This document shows positions 55,701 to 64,000 of a DNA stretch of 64,000 bases, piece after piece. Source of the stretch: Chaenocephalus aceratus (lineage: Eukaryota; Chordata; Actinopteri; Perciformes; Channichthyidae); contig JAMFTG010000576.1 in NCBI GenBank assembly GCA_023974075.1, positions 67,001 through 131,000 of the forward strand. The letters run 5' to 3'. Numbering within the stretch: the first letter of the stretch is position 1; every line of letters starts with the position of its first letter. Under the pieces are notes generated by a model, which worked only from the letters and a program-made list of their open reading frames with translations, searched no databases and was not told the origin of the DNA. A program made the translations under genes and the position numbers.

Positions 55701-58700
55701 TCTCTGAGTCCTGACTCCATCAGAGCTCCAGCTCTCCTCGTGTCTCTCTGAGTCCTGACTCCATCAGAGCTCCAGCTCTCCTCGTGTCTCTCTGAGTCCT
55801 GACTCCATCAGAGCTCCAGCTCTCCTCGTGTCTCTGAGTCCTGACTCCATCAGAGCTCCAGCTCTCCTCGTGTCTCTGAGTCCTGACTCCTATTGCTTCA
55901 GAAGTTTCCCTCACAGATATATTTTAAGAAACACCTGGTAGATATAGAGGACGAGGCTTCCCAGCACCTCCTCGTGGACTACAGAGCCCAGGAGGTGTGG
56001 TCGCTCCTATGGGGCATCGGGTTAGACTTCAATGTAGAATATGTCTCAATCATGTATTGTATTCTGGATGAGGGGATGGACAATGAACACACGGACCCTT
56101 TTCAGCTGGTAATGTATCACATGTGTGAACGTCTGGAAACAAGGTGCAAAACGGCACTAAATCAGACGATCATAGACAGCGGCACCATCGTGACACAAAT
56201 ACTGACTGAACTAAGCAGAAGAAGAGCCTGGACAAACCCAGACTCAGCCAGGGGGGCGTTTTGAGTCTGTGGCCGAGCCGAGTCTCACTGGAATATAAAC
56301 GTGCTCTCTTTATGTTATTTATATATTTATTCATTGTGTTTTATGTGTATTATTAATGTAACTTGTGTATATCATGTACTGCCCAAATAATATAAAGTAA
56401 AGTTTTCAACAAAAAAAAAAAGTAAATATAGAGGCTATAAATTGAGACGAATGTATTATTTGTGTTTTTAATTTTAGCTTAAGAAGTAAAATTGATTTGG
56501 TTGTAGAGTTGGTTGCAGAGAATAAGAATTATAGTATTTGGAAGTAAACAACAACACAACAACAACAACAACAACAACAACAACAGCTAAGTCACACACT
56601 CCTCTCTATAAATAAAGTCATGCTACTTCTACAGAAATCTTTGCATGAGGAATTTTAAAGCCATGACCTCACTAAGAAACACTTTTTTTTCCTCGCTTTC
56701 TGAAAACAACATTTACATACGATCCACTTTTTCAGGCCCTCTTTCCAGGACATGCCAAAACGTCCTCACCCCCTTCAAGACTGCAGTCTCCGAAGCCTGA
56801 TAAGGATGTGTGTGTACAAAAACGCAAACACTGACTGATATGTGCTGGGTCCAGGCTCAAGGGCGTATGGCACTCTCAACTCTTTCCAGGACATGCCGGG
56901 GCCCTGCCTGCCAGTAGCTTTGCCGATATCTGTGTTGATAGGTAACAGATTAAGAGCGGTGAATCATCTTAGAAACAGTTTATCTAATGTAGCAGTGATT
57001 CCATGTCAGCCACAGCTTGTCACAAAAAACCTGACTGATAGTGTGTTTAACGAACTTAAACTAGCTTTATTAAATGTCAGGTCTTTGGCAGGAAAAACAT
57101 TTTTAATCAATGATTTTATCACTGAGCACAATCTCGATTTTATGTTTTTAACGGAAACTTGGATTGAACAAAATAACAGTGCAGCTGTGCAGCCGAATCA
57201 ACCCCTCCCAACTTTAGTTTATGAGTCAGGAAAGAATGCATAAGAGAGGGGGTGGAGTTGCTATTCTGTTCAGTGATTCCCTTCAATGCAGGAAGACATC
57301 GTATGGGAACTTTGCTTCTTTTGAATATGTGGCCCTTCAGCTGAAATGCTCCTCTCGAGCTCTGTTCCTAAATATCTATAGACCACCCAAATACTGTGCA
57401 AGCTTTTTTGATGACTTTACTGAACTGCTGTCTATAGTGTGTATTGACTTTGACCGTCTAGTCATTGTTGGTGATTTTAACATCCATGTTGACAACCCCC
57501 AGGACAGAGGGGCTAAAGAACTGTTTTGTGTTCTTGATAGCTATGGACTGACTCAGCATGTGACGGAGCCCACGCACAATAAGGGGCACACTCTGGACTT
57601 AATTATCTCAAAGGGTCTGAATATCTCTAAGGTTGTGGTGACTGATGTTGCGCTCTCTGACCATTCCTGTGTTTTTCTTTGAGAGCTCTATTTCTGTTCA
57701 CACAAGTGTTCAAAAAGAGGTAACCACAAAGCGATATTTAACTGAAAATACTAGTGAAATGTTTACTCAGAATGTTTCTTCTTCCACACTTGCCCCTGCT
57801 AACACCTCAGTAAATGAGCTAGTAGATCATTTTAATTCAAACAATAAAAATGTTATAGATGCCATTGCTCCAACTAAGGTAAAGGAAGTGACTGGCAAGA
57901 AAATATCTCCATGGAGAAAGGCCATGACCGTGAAAACAGAAAAAAGAGAATGTCGAAAAGCTGAACGCAGGTGGCGAAAAACAAATCTCCAGGTTCACTT
58001 TGAAATATATAAGAGAGACTTGGCCTTTATAATTTTGGAATTGAAAAACGCACGACAATCATTCTTCTCTGACATCATTACCAAAAACAAAAACAACGCC
58101 CGTGCCTTGTTTGCTACCGTCGACAGACTAACTAACCCCCCAGTGTCAGTAGCCTCTGAATTTCTAACCACCAGGGCGTGCAATGACTTTGCCTTTTTCA
58201 CTGACAACATTCAGAAAATCAGACAAGCTGTCAGTGCCTCTGCATCAGGAACAGCATGTGAACACACAACATGTGTTGTCTCTGTGTCCACTTAACATCA
58301 ATTCAGACACCATGACACAATTCCATCAGATTAATGATAAAAACCGAGAGGACATTATACAACTTCTGAAGTCCTCCTCCTGCTGCCTTGATATTATTCC
58401 AACAGGGTTTTTCAAAGATGCTTTTCGTTGCATGGCCTCAGAACTACTTCATATAGTAAACAAGTCTCTTCACTCAGGTGTTTTTCCACAGGCCCTGAAA
58501 ACTGCAGTCATTAAACCGCTCTTAAAAAAGAATAATCTAGACGCTTCAGTAATGAACAATTACAGGCCCATATCAAACCTCCCATTTCTAGGTAAAATCA
58601 TTGAACAAGTTGTTTTTCAACAGTTGAGTAATTTCTTGCATTTAAATAACTGTTTCGATGTGTTCCAGTCAGGCTTTCGTCCAAACCACAGCACTGAGAC

Positions 58701-61700
58701 TGCTCTTGTAAAGGTCTGTAATGACATCCACTTAAACACAGACCGTGGCAGAACTTCAGTGTTAGTATTATTAGATCTCAGTGCTGCGTTTGACACTGTT
58801 GACCACAGCATATTACTAGACCGACTGGAACACTGGGTGGGACTTTCGGAAACAGTTCTAAATTGGTTTGAATCCTACTTAAAGGATAGAAACAACTTTG
58901 TTTCTATCGGTAAATACACATCTGAGTTGACAAATATGACATGTGGGGTTCCTCAAGGCTCCATCTTGGGGCCTCTTCTCTTTAACATCTACATGCTACC
59001 ACTGGCTCAGATAATGAAGAACAACAAAATAAGTTACCATAGCTATGCAGATGACACACACATTTACGTAACATTTTCACCAGGAGACTATGCTCCAATT
59101 CAAACACTGAGTAAGTGCATTGAACAAATCAATGACTGGATGTGTCAGAACTTTCTCCAATTAAACAAAGATAAAACTGAGGTAATGGTTTTTGGAGCCA
59201 AGGCAGAACGTATAAAAGTTAGCGCTGAGCTTCAGTCTGCAATGTTCAAACCAACAGATAAAGCCAGAAGTCTAGGTGTAGTCATGGACTCTGACCTGAG
59301 TTTCAACAGTCACATTAAAACAGTTACTAAATCAGCCTACTATCACCTAAAGAACATATCTAGGATTAAAAGACTAATGTCACAGCAGGATTTGGAAAAA
59401 CTTGTCCATGCCTTTATCTTCAGTAGACTCGACTACTGCAATGGTGTCTTCACAGGTCTCACTAAAACATCTATTAGGAAGCTGCAGCTGATTCAGAACG
59501 CCGCTGCTCGAGTCCTCACTGACACTAAGAAAGTGGATCACATCACTCCTGTTCTGAAGTCTTTACACTGGCTTCCTGTGTGTCAAAGAATAGATTTCTA
59601 AATATTGCTGCTGGTTTATAAAGCACTGAATGGTTTAGGCCCAAAATACATTTCTGACCTCCTGCTAAACTATGAACCATCCAGATCTCTCAGGTCTTCA
59701 GGGACTGGTCAGCTTCCTGTCCCCAGAGACAGGTCTCTCAGGTCTTCAGGGACTGGTCAGCTTTCTGTCCCCAGAGTCAGAACTAAACATGGTAAAGCAG
59801 CGTTCAGTTATTATGCTCCAAATATCTGGAACAAACTCCCAGAAACCTGCAGGTCCGCTGCAAACTCTGACTACTTTTAAATCCAGCAAGAAGACTTTTC
59901 TTTTTGTCGCTGCTTTTAATTGAACTATTCATATTTTAGACTGCACTGTAACTTTTATCCATGTACTTTTTATTTTAATGTTTATTTTATTAGCTTTTCT
60001 TTTTAATGACTGATTTTAAATGCCATTTTCTTAATGTCTTTCATTTTTTGTAAAGCACTTTGAATTGCCTTGTGTTGAAAAGTGCTATATAAATAAACTT
60101 GCCTTACAAATGCAAAATGAGATGAGCTCCTGAACGAATCCACGAAAGATGGATTAATATGAAATGATCCACAAACCCAGAATGAGGAATCAGTCCATTA
60201 GGTTGGTATTCTGCACATGTCACACTTCGTGTCTCTGCATTGATTCAGGAAATGAGTTATCCGTGTGTTTTTTGTTTTATTACTCCGGGATCATTAGCAG
60301 TAATGGAACGGAGATGAAATTATGTTTAGAGGACAGGAAGTGAAAGGTTGAACAGCTGCTGGAGGATCTGAACTAAGAAGAGTGCGACTTTAGGGAATGA
60401 TAAATGTGTTCGGCGTGCTATGATGTGTTTACGGTTGTTTTAAACATTGGGCTGTGAACATTATCTAAAGTGTGGTCCTGTTATTTATCGTCGTTCTTCA
60501 TTTATCTTGTGTTTGTTTGTTGTTTTTGTCTAATGAGAATTATCAACTTTTTTCATTTCATTTTATTTTTGAGATGTTTAAATGTTAGAATTGTTCATTT
60601 CTCTCACGATCCGTCTGTGTTGTGTTTTGTCTTGATCTGTCTTTGGTTTCCTGTTTATTTTGAAAAGTCTTCGCCCCCCCGTCTTGCCTGTTGCTTCCTG
60701 CCTGTGTCACCTCCTCCCTGATTACCTGATTGTGTTCACCTGGTGCCCCTGTGTGTCCTCCTGCCTGATTACCTGATTGTGTTCACCTGGTGCCCCTGTG
60801 TCTCCTCCTCCCTGATTACCTGATTGTGTTCACCTGGTGCCTCTGTGTCTCCTCCTCCCTGATTACCTGATTGTGTTCACCTGGTGCCCCTGTGTCTCCT
60901 CCTGCCAGATTACCTGATTGTGTTCACCTGGTGCCCCTGTGTCTCCTCCTGCCTAATTACCTGATTGTGTTCACCTGGTGCCCCTGTGTGTCCTCCTCCC
61001 TGATTACCTGATTGTGTTCACCTGGTGCCCCTGTGTCTCCTCCTGCCTGATTACCTGATTGTGTTCACCTGGTGCCCCTGTGTCTCTCCTCCTCCCTGAT
61101 TACCTGATTGTGTTCACCTGGTGCCCCTGTGTCTCCTCCTGCCTGATTACCTGATTGTGTTCACCTGGTGCCCCGGTGTCTCCTCCTGCCTCCTCACCTC
61201 TGTCTTGTTTGTGTGATTAGTCTTGTGTGTATTTAGGTTCTGGTTTTTCTGTCTGTCTTTCTTCTTCTTTTCGTGTAACGTCCAACTCGGTGTCTTGTCG
61301 CCATGCCCGCATCTCTGGTCCTAAGTCGAAGAGGCTGGCTTCCGAGGGCGGTCTATATAAAGGGCAGGTGGTTATTACATGTCGGGCAGTCTGTTCAGGG
61401 TCACCGCACTCGCATGCAGCGCTGTCGGTCAGGCGCCACTTCTTCATTGAACATTGATGCTCATCGATGTCTGTCTTTGTGAGATCCTTGTTGTTGTTGA
61501 CTGTGTTCACGGGGGAGAGCTCTGTCTGATTACTTAGCCTTGAATAAAGGTATTTTCCCTGTGAAACCTGCATTTGGGTCCGGCCTGCTTCGCTGTACCC
61601 TGACAGGAAAATAAAACAGGAAACCAAAGACCGATCAAGACACATTTCTACTTTTTCCATTTCTACTTATGTGAATTGCCTTATTTTTTATGTTTAACTG

Positions 61701-63445
61701 AAACCCACATAGGACGTTTCTGTGTTTTGCCTTTTGTGATTTCTTTACTGGATAATCAAGTTGTAACATCCCAGATATCAGCACGACCTCAGCTAATGAT
61801 ATACTGTGTGTCCGATTGACTCTTACACTCTTTACGTCACAAACAAAGATGGTGGATGAGAATAGATCGATAAAACAGAAAACGATAAGCAATGCGCCAA
61901 ATCAAGGTGAGACCATCCGCATCTTTTGAACACAACGTGACATTTGGGATCGCATGCGGCCCCGTGGGTCCCAGAGCGTTAACAAACGTTTTCACAATTT
62001 GGGATCAACAAAGTGCATCTTATCCTGTTTCCAACATTTAACTTTATTTTTGGATTTTACTTTTCGGTGAGATGGGAATGCGTCCGTCCTCGATCTGCAG
62101 CATTAGGCTCATTGTATGTGTTGTTGTTGTCTTGTGTACAGTTGACTTCTCCTGCATTCGCTGCCCATTGGTCTGATGAAGGAAATGATCTGCTGTATCT
62201 AATTGTTTTTAAATGTAGATTGTTTTATGTCTTCTTTGTATTGGGGGGGCGGTGGTGGCGAAGTCGAGAGGGACTTGGCAACTGGAAGGTCACCAGTTCA
62301 AGTCCCGGCAAAAAGACCAAGTGCTACCGAGGTGTCCCTGAGCAAGGCACCGCTCCCCACACTGCTCCCCGGGCGCCGTTCAACATGGCAGCACACTGCT
62401 CCGAACACTGGGGTCAAATGCAGAGAAACTATTTCCCCACGGGGTTAATAAAGTAAATCAAAATGGTGTTGGATTGTTGGAGGAGCCAGGGACTTGTGAC
62501 TATGACAATAAAGCCTTTGAAGGTTTAAATCAGGGGTGTCCAAATTACGAATCTTGAATCGGCCATCAGAAAATTCAAGAAGTAACATGGAGTACGGTCC
62601 AAAGATGAAACTCCTTCTTGTACTTCTTAAATATAGAAGCCAACTTTTCAAACAAATTCAGTCAATTCAAGTTGAAAACATTTTCTATCAAATCTAAGTT
62701 GATAAGAAAAAAGCCCAATAACTCATTTTCATAAAATGAAATAGACCCTTCCTTTCTCCTCTTGTTATCAGCAGCCTGAAGCTTCTGTTTAAGGAGTGAG
62801 CTGCGAACAAAGTAAAACCAAACCCTCTGGAGAGCTTTTCTTAAAGCATATTCAAGTGTTAAGCATCCTTACCTACATTTGATTAATTGTGCTAGCTAAT
62901 GAGGCGATACACCTCTAGTGAGCAGCCCAGCCCAACAGGGGGTTACGTATTGTAACCCTAGTGATATAAGCACAGGCTCCGCCCTCTACTGTGGGCCTGC
63001 GTGCGCATTCAGGCAGGCTCACCCCGATTGGCCGGCTACATTTACGTAAACTCAGTAGGTGAAAGCACGCACAGCATGATAGAGAGCAGTACCCATAGAG
63101 TCCAGTAGAGGGCGCAGCCTGGGTGAAATACAACCCTTTGGACCCCCCTGGTTTAAATGGCTTTTATGTCATTGTTTGTGTCTCCGGCCTGTACAATACA
63201 AAATAAGAAAGGTTGTTGTTGAGTGTGTTTTAACCGGCGAGTGCAGCGCCCCCTGTGGTGATGATGACAGCGATCGCCACGCCGACGGACGGGACGCCGT
63301 TCCTCAGCACGCAGACGCCAATGCTGAGCGTGAAGAGAGGCAGGCAGCGCTTAAACACCACGTACATCGGGAGGCTGAGGCCGCGCAGAGACCACAGAGT
63401 CAGGGTGGACTGCAGCGTGGACAGGATACACACCGGGCCAAACTC
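48995..63445 (-). CDS. slc35d3: slc35d3, C-terminal part (three exons; N-terminus beyond window)
   Basis: Exons in transcription order: 63445-63235, 53611-53451, 49720-48995. SLC35D3 is a multi-pass membrane protein of the nucleotide-sugar-transporter-like family; in mammals it is needed for platelet dense granules and for dopamine D1 receptor traffic (known). Conserved words: LSTLQSTLTLWSLRGLSLPM, YVVFKRCLPL, GAALAG/AGDLTGDPFGYVTG, WKDPHITVIFF, MNFTTLHCTYINSAVTTS, GVVKSIATITVG, VVVNTVGSITYCV and the C-terminal YLGVWRSIR..FMKKEPLIDN. The introns are 9.6 kb and 3.7 kb. The reading frame is broken by one-base changes at about 53558, 53499, 49549 and 49221-49264, and probably at the 53451 donor. 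No premature change hits the conserved residues themselves. Sequence error is the favoured reason; a recent pseudogene is the alternative. Confidence 0.88.
49752..53370 (-). repeat. Dispersed element with huge 37-bp minisatellite (~87 copies), slc35d3 intron
   Basis: Bases 49752-50140 are the reverse complement of the unique part at 20550-20935. The array follows at 50145-53370 (AGAAGTAGAAAGTACAGGTA plus TTTGAGTTCAACATGTA). Variants of the middle (GAG/GGG/GTG) are mixed. One-base losses and gains are few before 52.2 kb and frequent after 52.8 kb. Confidence 0.95.
53451..53611 (-). CDS. slc35d3: slc35d3 internal exon with two or three frame breaks
   Basis: 161 bases. Frame 1 gives AGDLTGDPFGYVTGVLA; after an extra base near 53558 the next frame gives VIIHALYLVVIQKTSLDSE; after another near 53499 the third gives GPLTAQYSIAIMALA. 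To join in phase with the next exon (VLLVCS) one further base must be dropped at the donor. The three pieces together match the family without gap. Confidence 0.85.
54049..54649. mobile_element. Harbinger-like MITE, 3-bp TGA target duplication
   Basis: Ends CGGCCCGTCCACACAGCAGC inverted at both sides, flanked by TGA (54046-54048 and 54650-54652). Related to 47593-47901 but longer; the extra body (about 54190-54400) has no match there. It lies in the 9.6-kb slc35d3 intron. Confidence 0.8.
54660..55328. other. AT-rich intron sequence
   Basis: No exon or known repeat recognised in this part of the slc35d3 intron. Confidence 0.4.
55332..55888 (+). repeat. 42-bp minisatellite, about 13 copies
   Basis: The unit is CTCCATCAGAGCTCCAGCTC followed by TCCTCGTGTCTCTGAGTCCT and GA. 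Copies differ by one- or two-base insertions (TCTCTCTG). It makes repeated false open frames in minus direction. Confidence 0.95.
55893..56421 (+). other. Unrecognised ORF followed by poly(A): retrocopy or LINE 3' end
   Basis: An open frame codes about 123 residues in regular protein-like composition (YFKKHLVDIEDEASQHLLVD .. VEYVSIMYCILDEGMDNEHT .. TELSRRRAWTNPDSARG), stop at 56262-56264. A 150-base AT-rich trailer with an AATATAAAG-like signal and a run of 11 A (56411-56421) follows. The order ORF, trailer, poly(A) suggests reverse-transcribed RNA. I do not recognise the protein. It sits in antisense to slc35d3, just after the 42-bp array. Confidence 0.5.
56555..56586 (+). repeat. (CAA)n microsatellite
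   Basis: About ten CAA units. Confidence 0.9.
56842..60105 (+). mobile_element. Nearly full-length L2-type LINE (broken frames), antisense in slc35d3 intron
   Basis: Endonuclease part: LLNVRSLAGKTFLINDFITE, FLTETWIEQ, GGGVAILFSD, NIYRPP, IVGDFNIHVD, SDHSCVF (56.98-57.68 kb). Polymerase part: NNYRPISNLPFLGKIIEQVV, FQSGFRPNHSTETALV, LLDLSAAFDTVDHSILLDRL, GVPQGSILGPLLFNIYM, SYADDTHIYV, LNKDKTEVMVFG, then the C-terminal RLDYCNGV and AARVLTDTKK (58.3-59.6 kb). Frames shift near 57235, 57670 and 58250, and a TAA interrupts at 59599. A 48-base tandem duplication (59686-59781) repeats RSLRSSGTGQL. The 3' end has CACTTTGAATTG..GTGCTATATAAATAAAC and GCCTT. The catalytic YADD is kept. The copy cannot move by itself. 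Confidence 0.92.
60106..60595. other. Intron sequence, no feature seen
   Basis: AT-rich sequence between the L2 element and the LTR-like repeat; nothing recognised. Confidence 0.4.
60719..61190 (+). repeat. 47-bp minisatellite inside LTR-like repeat, about 10 copies
   Basis: The unit is TGATTACCTGATTGTGTTCA plus CCTGGTGCCCCTGTGTCTCC and TCCTGCC. The relative at 19 kb has one copy, so this is an in-place expansion. Confidence 0.95.
61275..61510 (-). pseudogene. LINE C-terminal fragment, antisense, nested
   Basis: The minus strand reads LTKTDIDEHQCSMKKWRLTD, SAACECGDPEQTARHVITTC and SLFDLGPEMRAWRQDTELDV. The C-x-C..H..C pattern after the polymerase is common at the ends of LINE proteins of I/Jockey-like type (inference). 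The block breaks the LTR-like repeat. Confidence 0.6.
61650..62244. other. Intron sequence with a LINE tail
   Basis: A tail fragment CACAATTTGGGATCAACAAAG lies near 61994 (first 20 bases shown are diagnostic). No exon is recognised. Confidence 0.4.
62245..62456 (+). repeat. tRNA-like SINE
   Basis: Head with GGTGGTGGCGAAGTCGAGAG and B-box-like CCAGTTCAAGTCCCGG; body 'CCCTGAGCAAGGCACCGCTC'; tail ACGGGGTTAATAAAGTAA. It is antisense to slc35d3. Confidence 0.75.
62457..62937. other. Intron sequence with repeat pieces
   Basis: A LINE tail (GTTGGAGGAGCCAGGGAC .. AATAAAGCC, 62475-62515) is followed by CAGGGGTGTCCAAATTACG (62533), which looks like one end of a hAT-type element. No exon. Confidence 0.4.
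62938..63135. repeat. Dispersed repeat with inverted CTCF-like ends
   Basis: AGGCTCCGCCCTCTACTG (62973-62990) and CAGTAGAGGGCGCAGCCT (63103-63120) are nearly inverted copies. The start GGTTACGTATTGTAACCCTA is a palindromic end seen in fish DNA repeats. Target duplication not found. Confidence 0.55.
63102..63118 (+). promoter_or_regulatory. Strong CTCF-like motif
   Basis: CCAGTAGAGGGCGCAGC matches the CTCF core throughout. A weaker reverse copy is at about 62976-62993, so the two point away from each other. Confidence 0.45.
63235..63445 (-). CDS. slc35d3: slc35d3 internal exon (first in window)
   Basis: Acceptor CAG at 63446-63448, donor GT at 63234-63233. Encodes 70 residues from EFGPVCILSTLQS to GGAALAG, including two membrane segments. 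The frame is intact. A (CA)n tract lies directly upstream of the acceptor. No earlier exon is seen in 63450-64000. Confidence 0.9.
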
Positions 63446-63448
63446 CTG

Positions 63449-64000
63449 CACACACACACACATACACACACACACACACGTTTAAATCATTACATTACAT
63501 CACATCTAGGGGACACTTCTATCCAAAAAGCACACATTTTGAGAAAAAAGTCAAAATTCTGAGGAAATATGAAAATTCTGAGAACATTTTTTAAATTAAC
63601 ACAATAAAAAACACACGTTAGTATCATTACATTTAGCGGACACTTTTATCCAAAGCGATGAACAATAACTGATTGAAGACACAAACTCAAAGCCAGAATG
63701 CTGCAGGTTCTACAAACGCAACCAGATACGCAGTAGCTACACTTAAAGCTGAACCTTTCGTGGTTGCTGCGTACAGAAGAGAGATTTCTTTTTTGGTTTT
63801 TGTTTTGCAAACATTTCAAATGTACAAGACAAAGGTACATTTTGGAAAAAGTAAAAAATCTGAAAAAGTAAATCATGAGAAAAAAGTCAAAATTAAGAGA
63901 AAAAATATCTCAATTCTCAGAAAAAGTCAATTTTGAGAAAAAAGTCAAAATTCTCAGGAAAATAAAGAAATGCATGAAATAACTGAATAGATAAAAGGTC
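63449..64000. other. slc35d3 intron with SINE tails, antisense
   Basis: A (CA)n tract at 63449-63479 is followed by two antisense SINE tail pieces (63490-63530 and 63625-63660, ATTTAGCGGACACTTTTATC) and A-rich sequence with TCAAAATTCTGAG-like short repeats. No further coding exon is found. Confidence 0.5.

Larger units (their letters stand above)
60602..61605 (+). mobile_element. LTR-like repeat with internal 47-bp array and nested LINE fragment
   Basis: The start (TCTCACGATCCGTCTGTGTT) and end (CTGCATTTGGGTCCGGCC .. CCTGACA) match the solo LTR at 19169-19579 read in reverse, including AATAAAGG at 61543. It is longer because of the array at 60719-61190 and a foreign block at 61275-61510. Matching flanks (CATTTCT at 60596-60602 and 61643-61649) are suggestive but the right one lies after an extra inverted piece of the element start (61606-61642). 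Confidence 0.7.

Noticed and set aside
55140..55914. Repeated MESGLRDTRRAGAL minus-strand protein
   Set aside because: The 42-bp minisatellite produces it; frames break at units with one or two extra bases.

Overview
This is a stretch of nuclear DNA from a ray-finned (teleost) fish. The genes have many introns with GT..AG borders. The repeats are typical of fish: L2-type and Rex3/RTE-like LINEs, tRNA-headed SINEs, hAT-, Harbinger- and Tc1-like short DNA elements, solo LTRs, long (CA)n tracts and many minisatellites. Codon use and repeats suit a percomorph, but the species cannot be told from the sequence.

Three protein-coding genes can be supported. (1) A secreted C-type lectin gene lies on the + strand at 8.24-12.98 kb. 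It has nine coding exons and encodes 205 residues, with a TATA box and a polyadenylation signal. (2) A complete txlnb (beta-taxilin) coding region lies on the + strand at 19.92-26.69 kb, with ten coding exons and 632 residues. (3) The 3' part of slc35d3 lies on the - strand at 49.0-63.4 kb. Three exons are visible and the N-terminal exon or exons lie beyond the right edge. The slc35d3 exons keep a well conserved protein but carry several one-base frame breaks. These sit beside a noisy 3.2-kb tandem array, so sequence-consensus error is more likely than true gene loss.

Layout: 0.5-4.4 kb is a 3.9-kb fold-back DNA element with an 8-bp target duplication. 6.1-7.15 kb holds 12 TTAGGG units and a smaller element with similar ends. 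8.2-13 kb is the lectin gene, with a 22-bp minisatellite in intron 5. 13.2-19.8 kb is repeat-rich (solo LTRs, an L2 tail, very long TG tracts). 19.9-27 kb is txlnb. 27.1-48.9 kb is a gene-poor interval with a Rex3-like tail, a tandem duplication interrupted by a solo LTR, several short DNA elements and two large minisatellites (58 bp and 38 bp). 49-63.4 kb is slc35d3, whose introns hold the 37-bp array, two Harbinger-like or unclassified insertions, a nearly full L2 element and an LTR-like repeat with an internal 47-bp array.

The three genes have unrelated roles (secreted lectin-like protein, syntaxin-binding coiled coil, nucleotide-sugar-transporter-like membrane protein) and do not form a pathway. 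No new multi-gene system was found. The more unusual signals are structural: matching minisatellite elements in introns of two genes, the fold-back element, the interstitial telomere repeat, and the lectin's altered calcium site.
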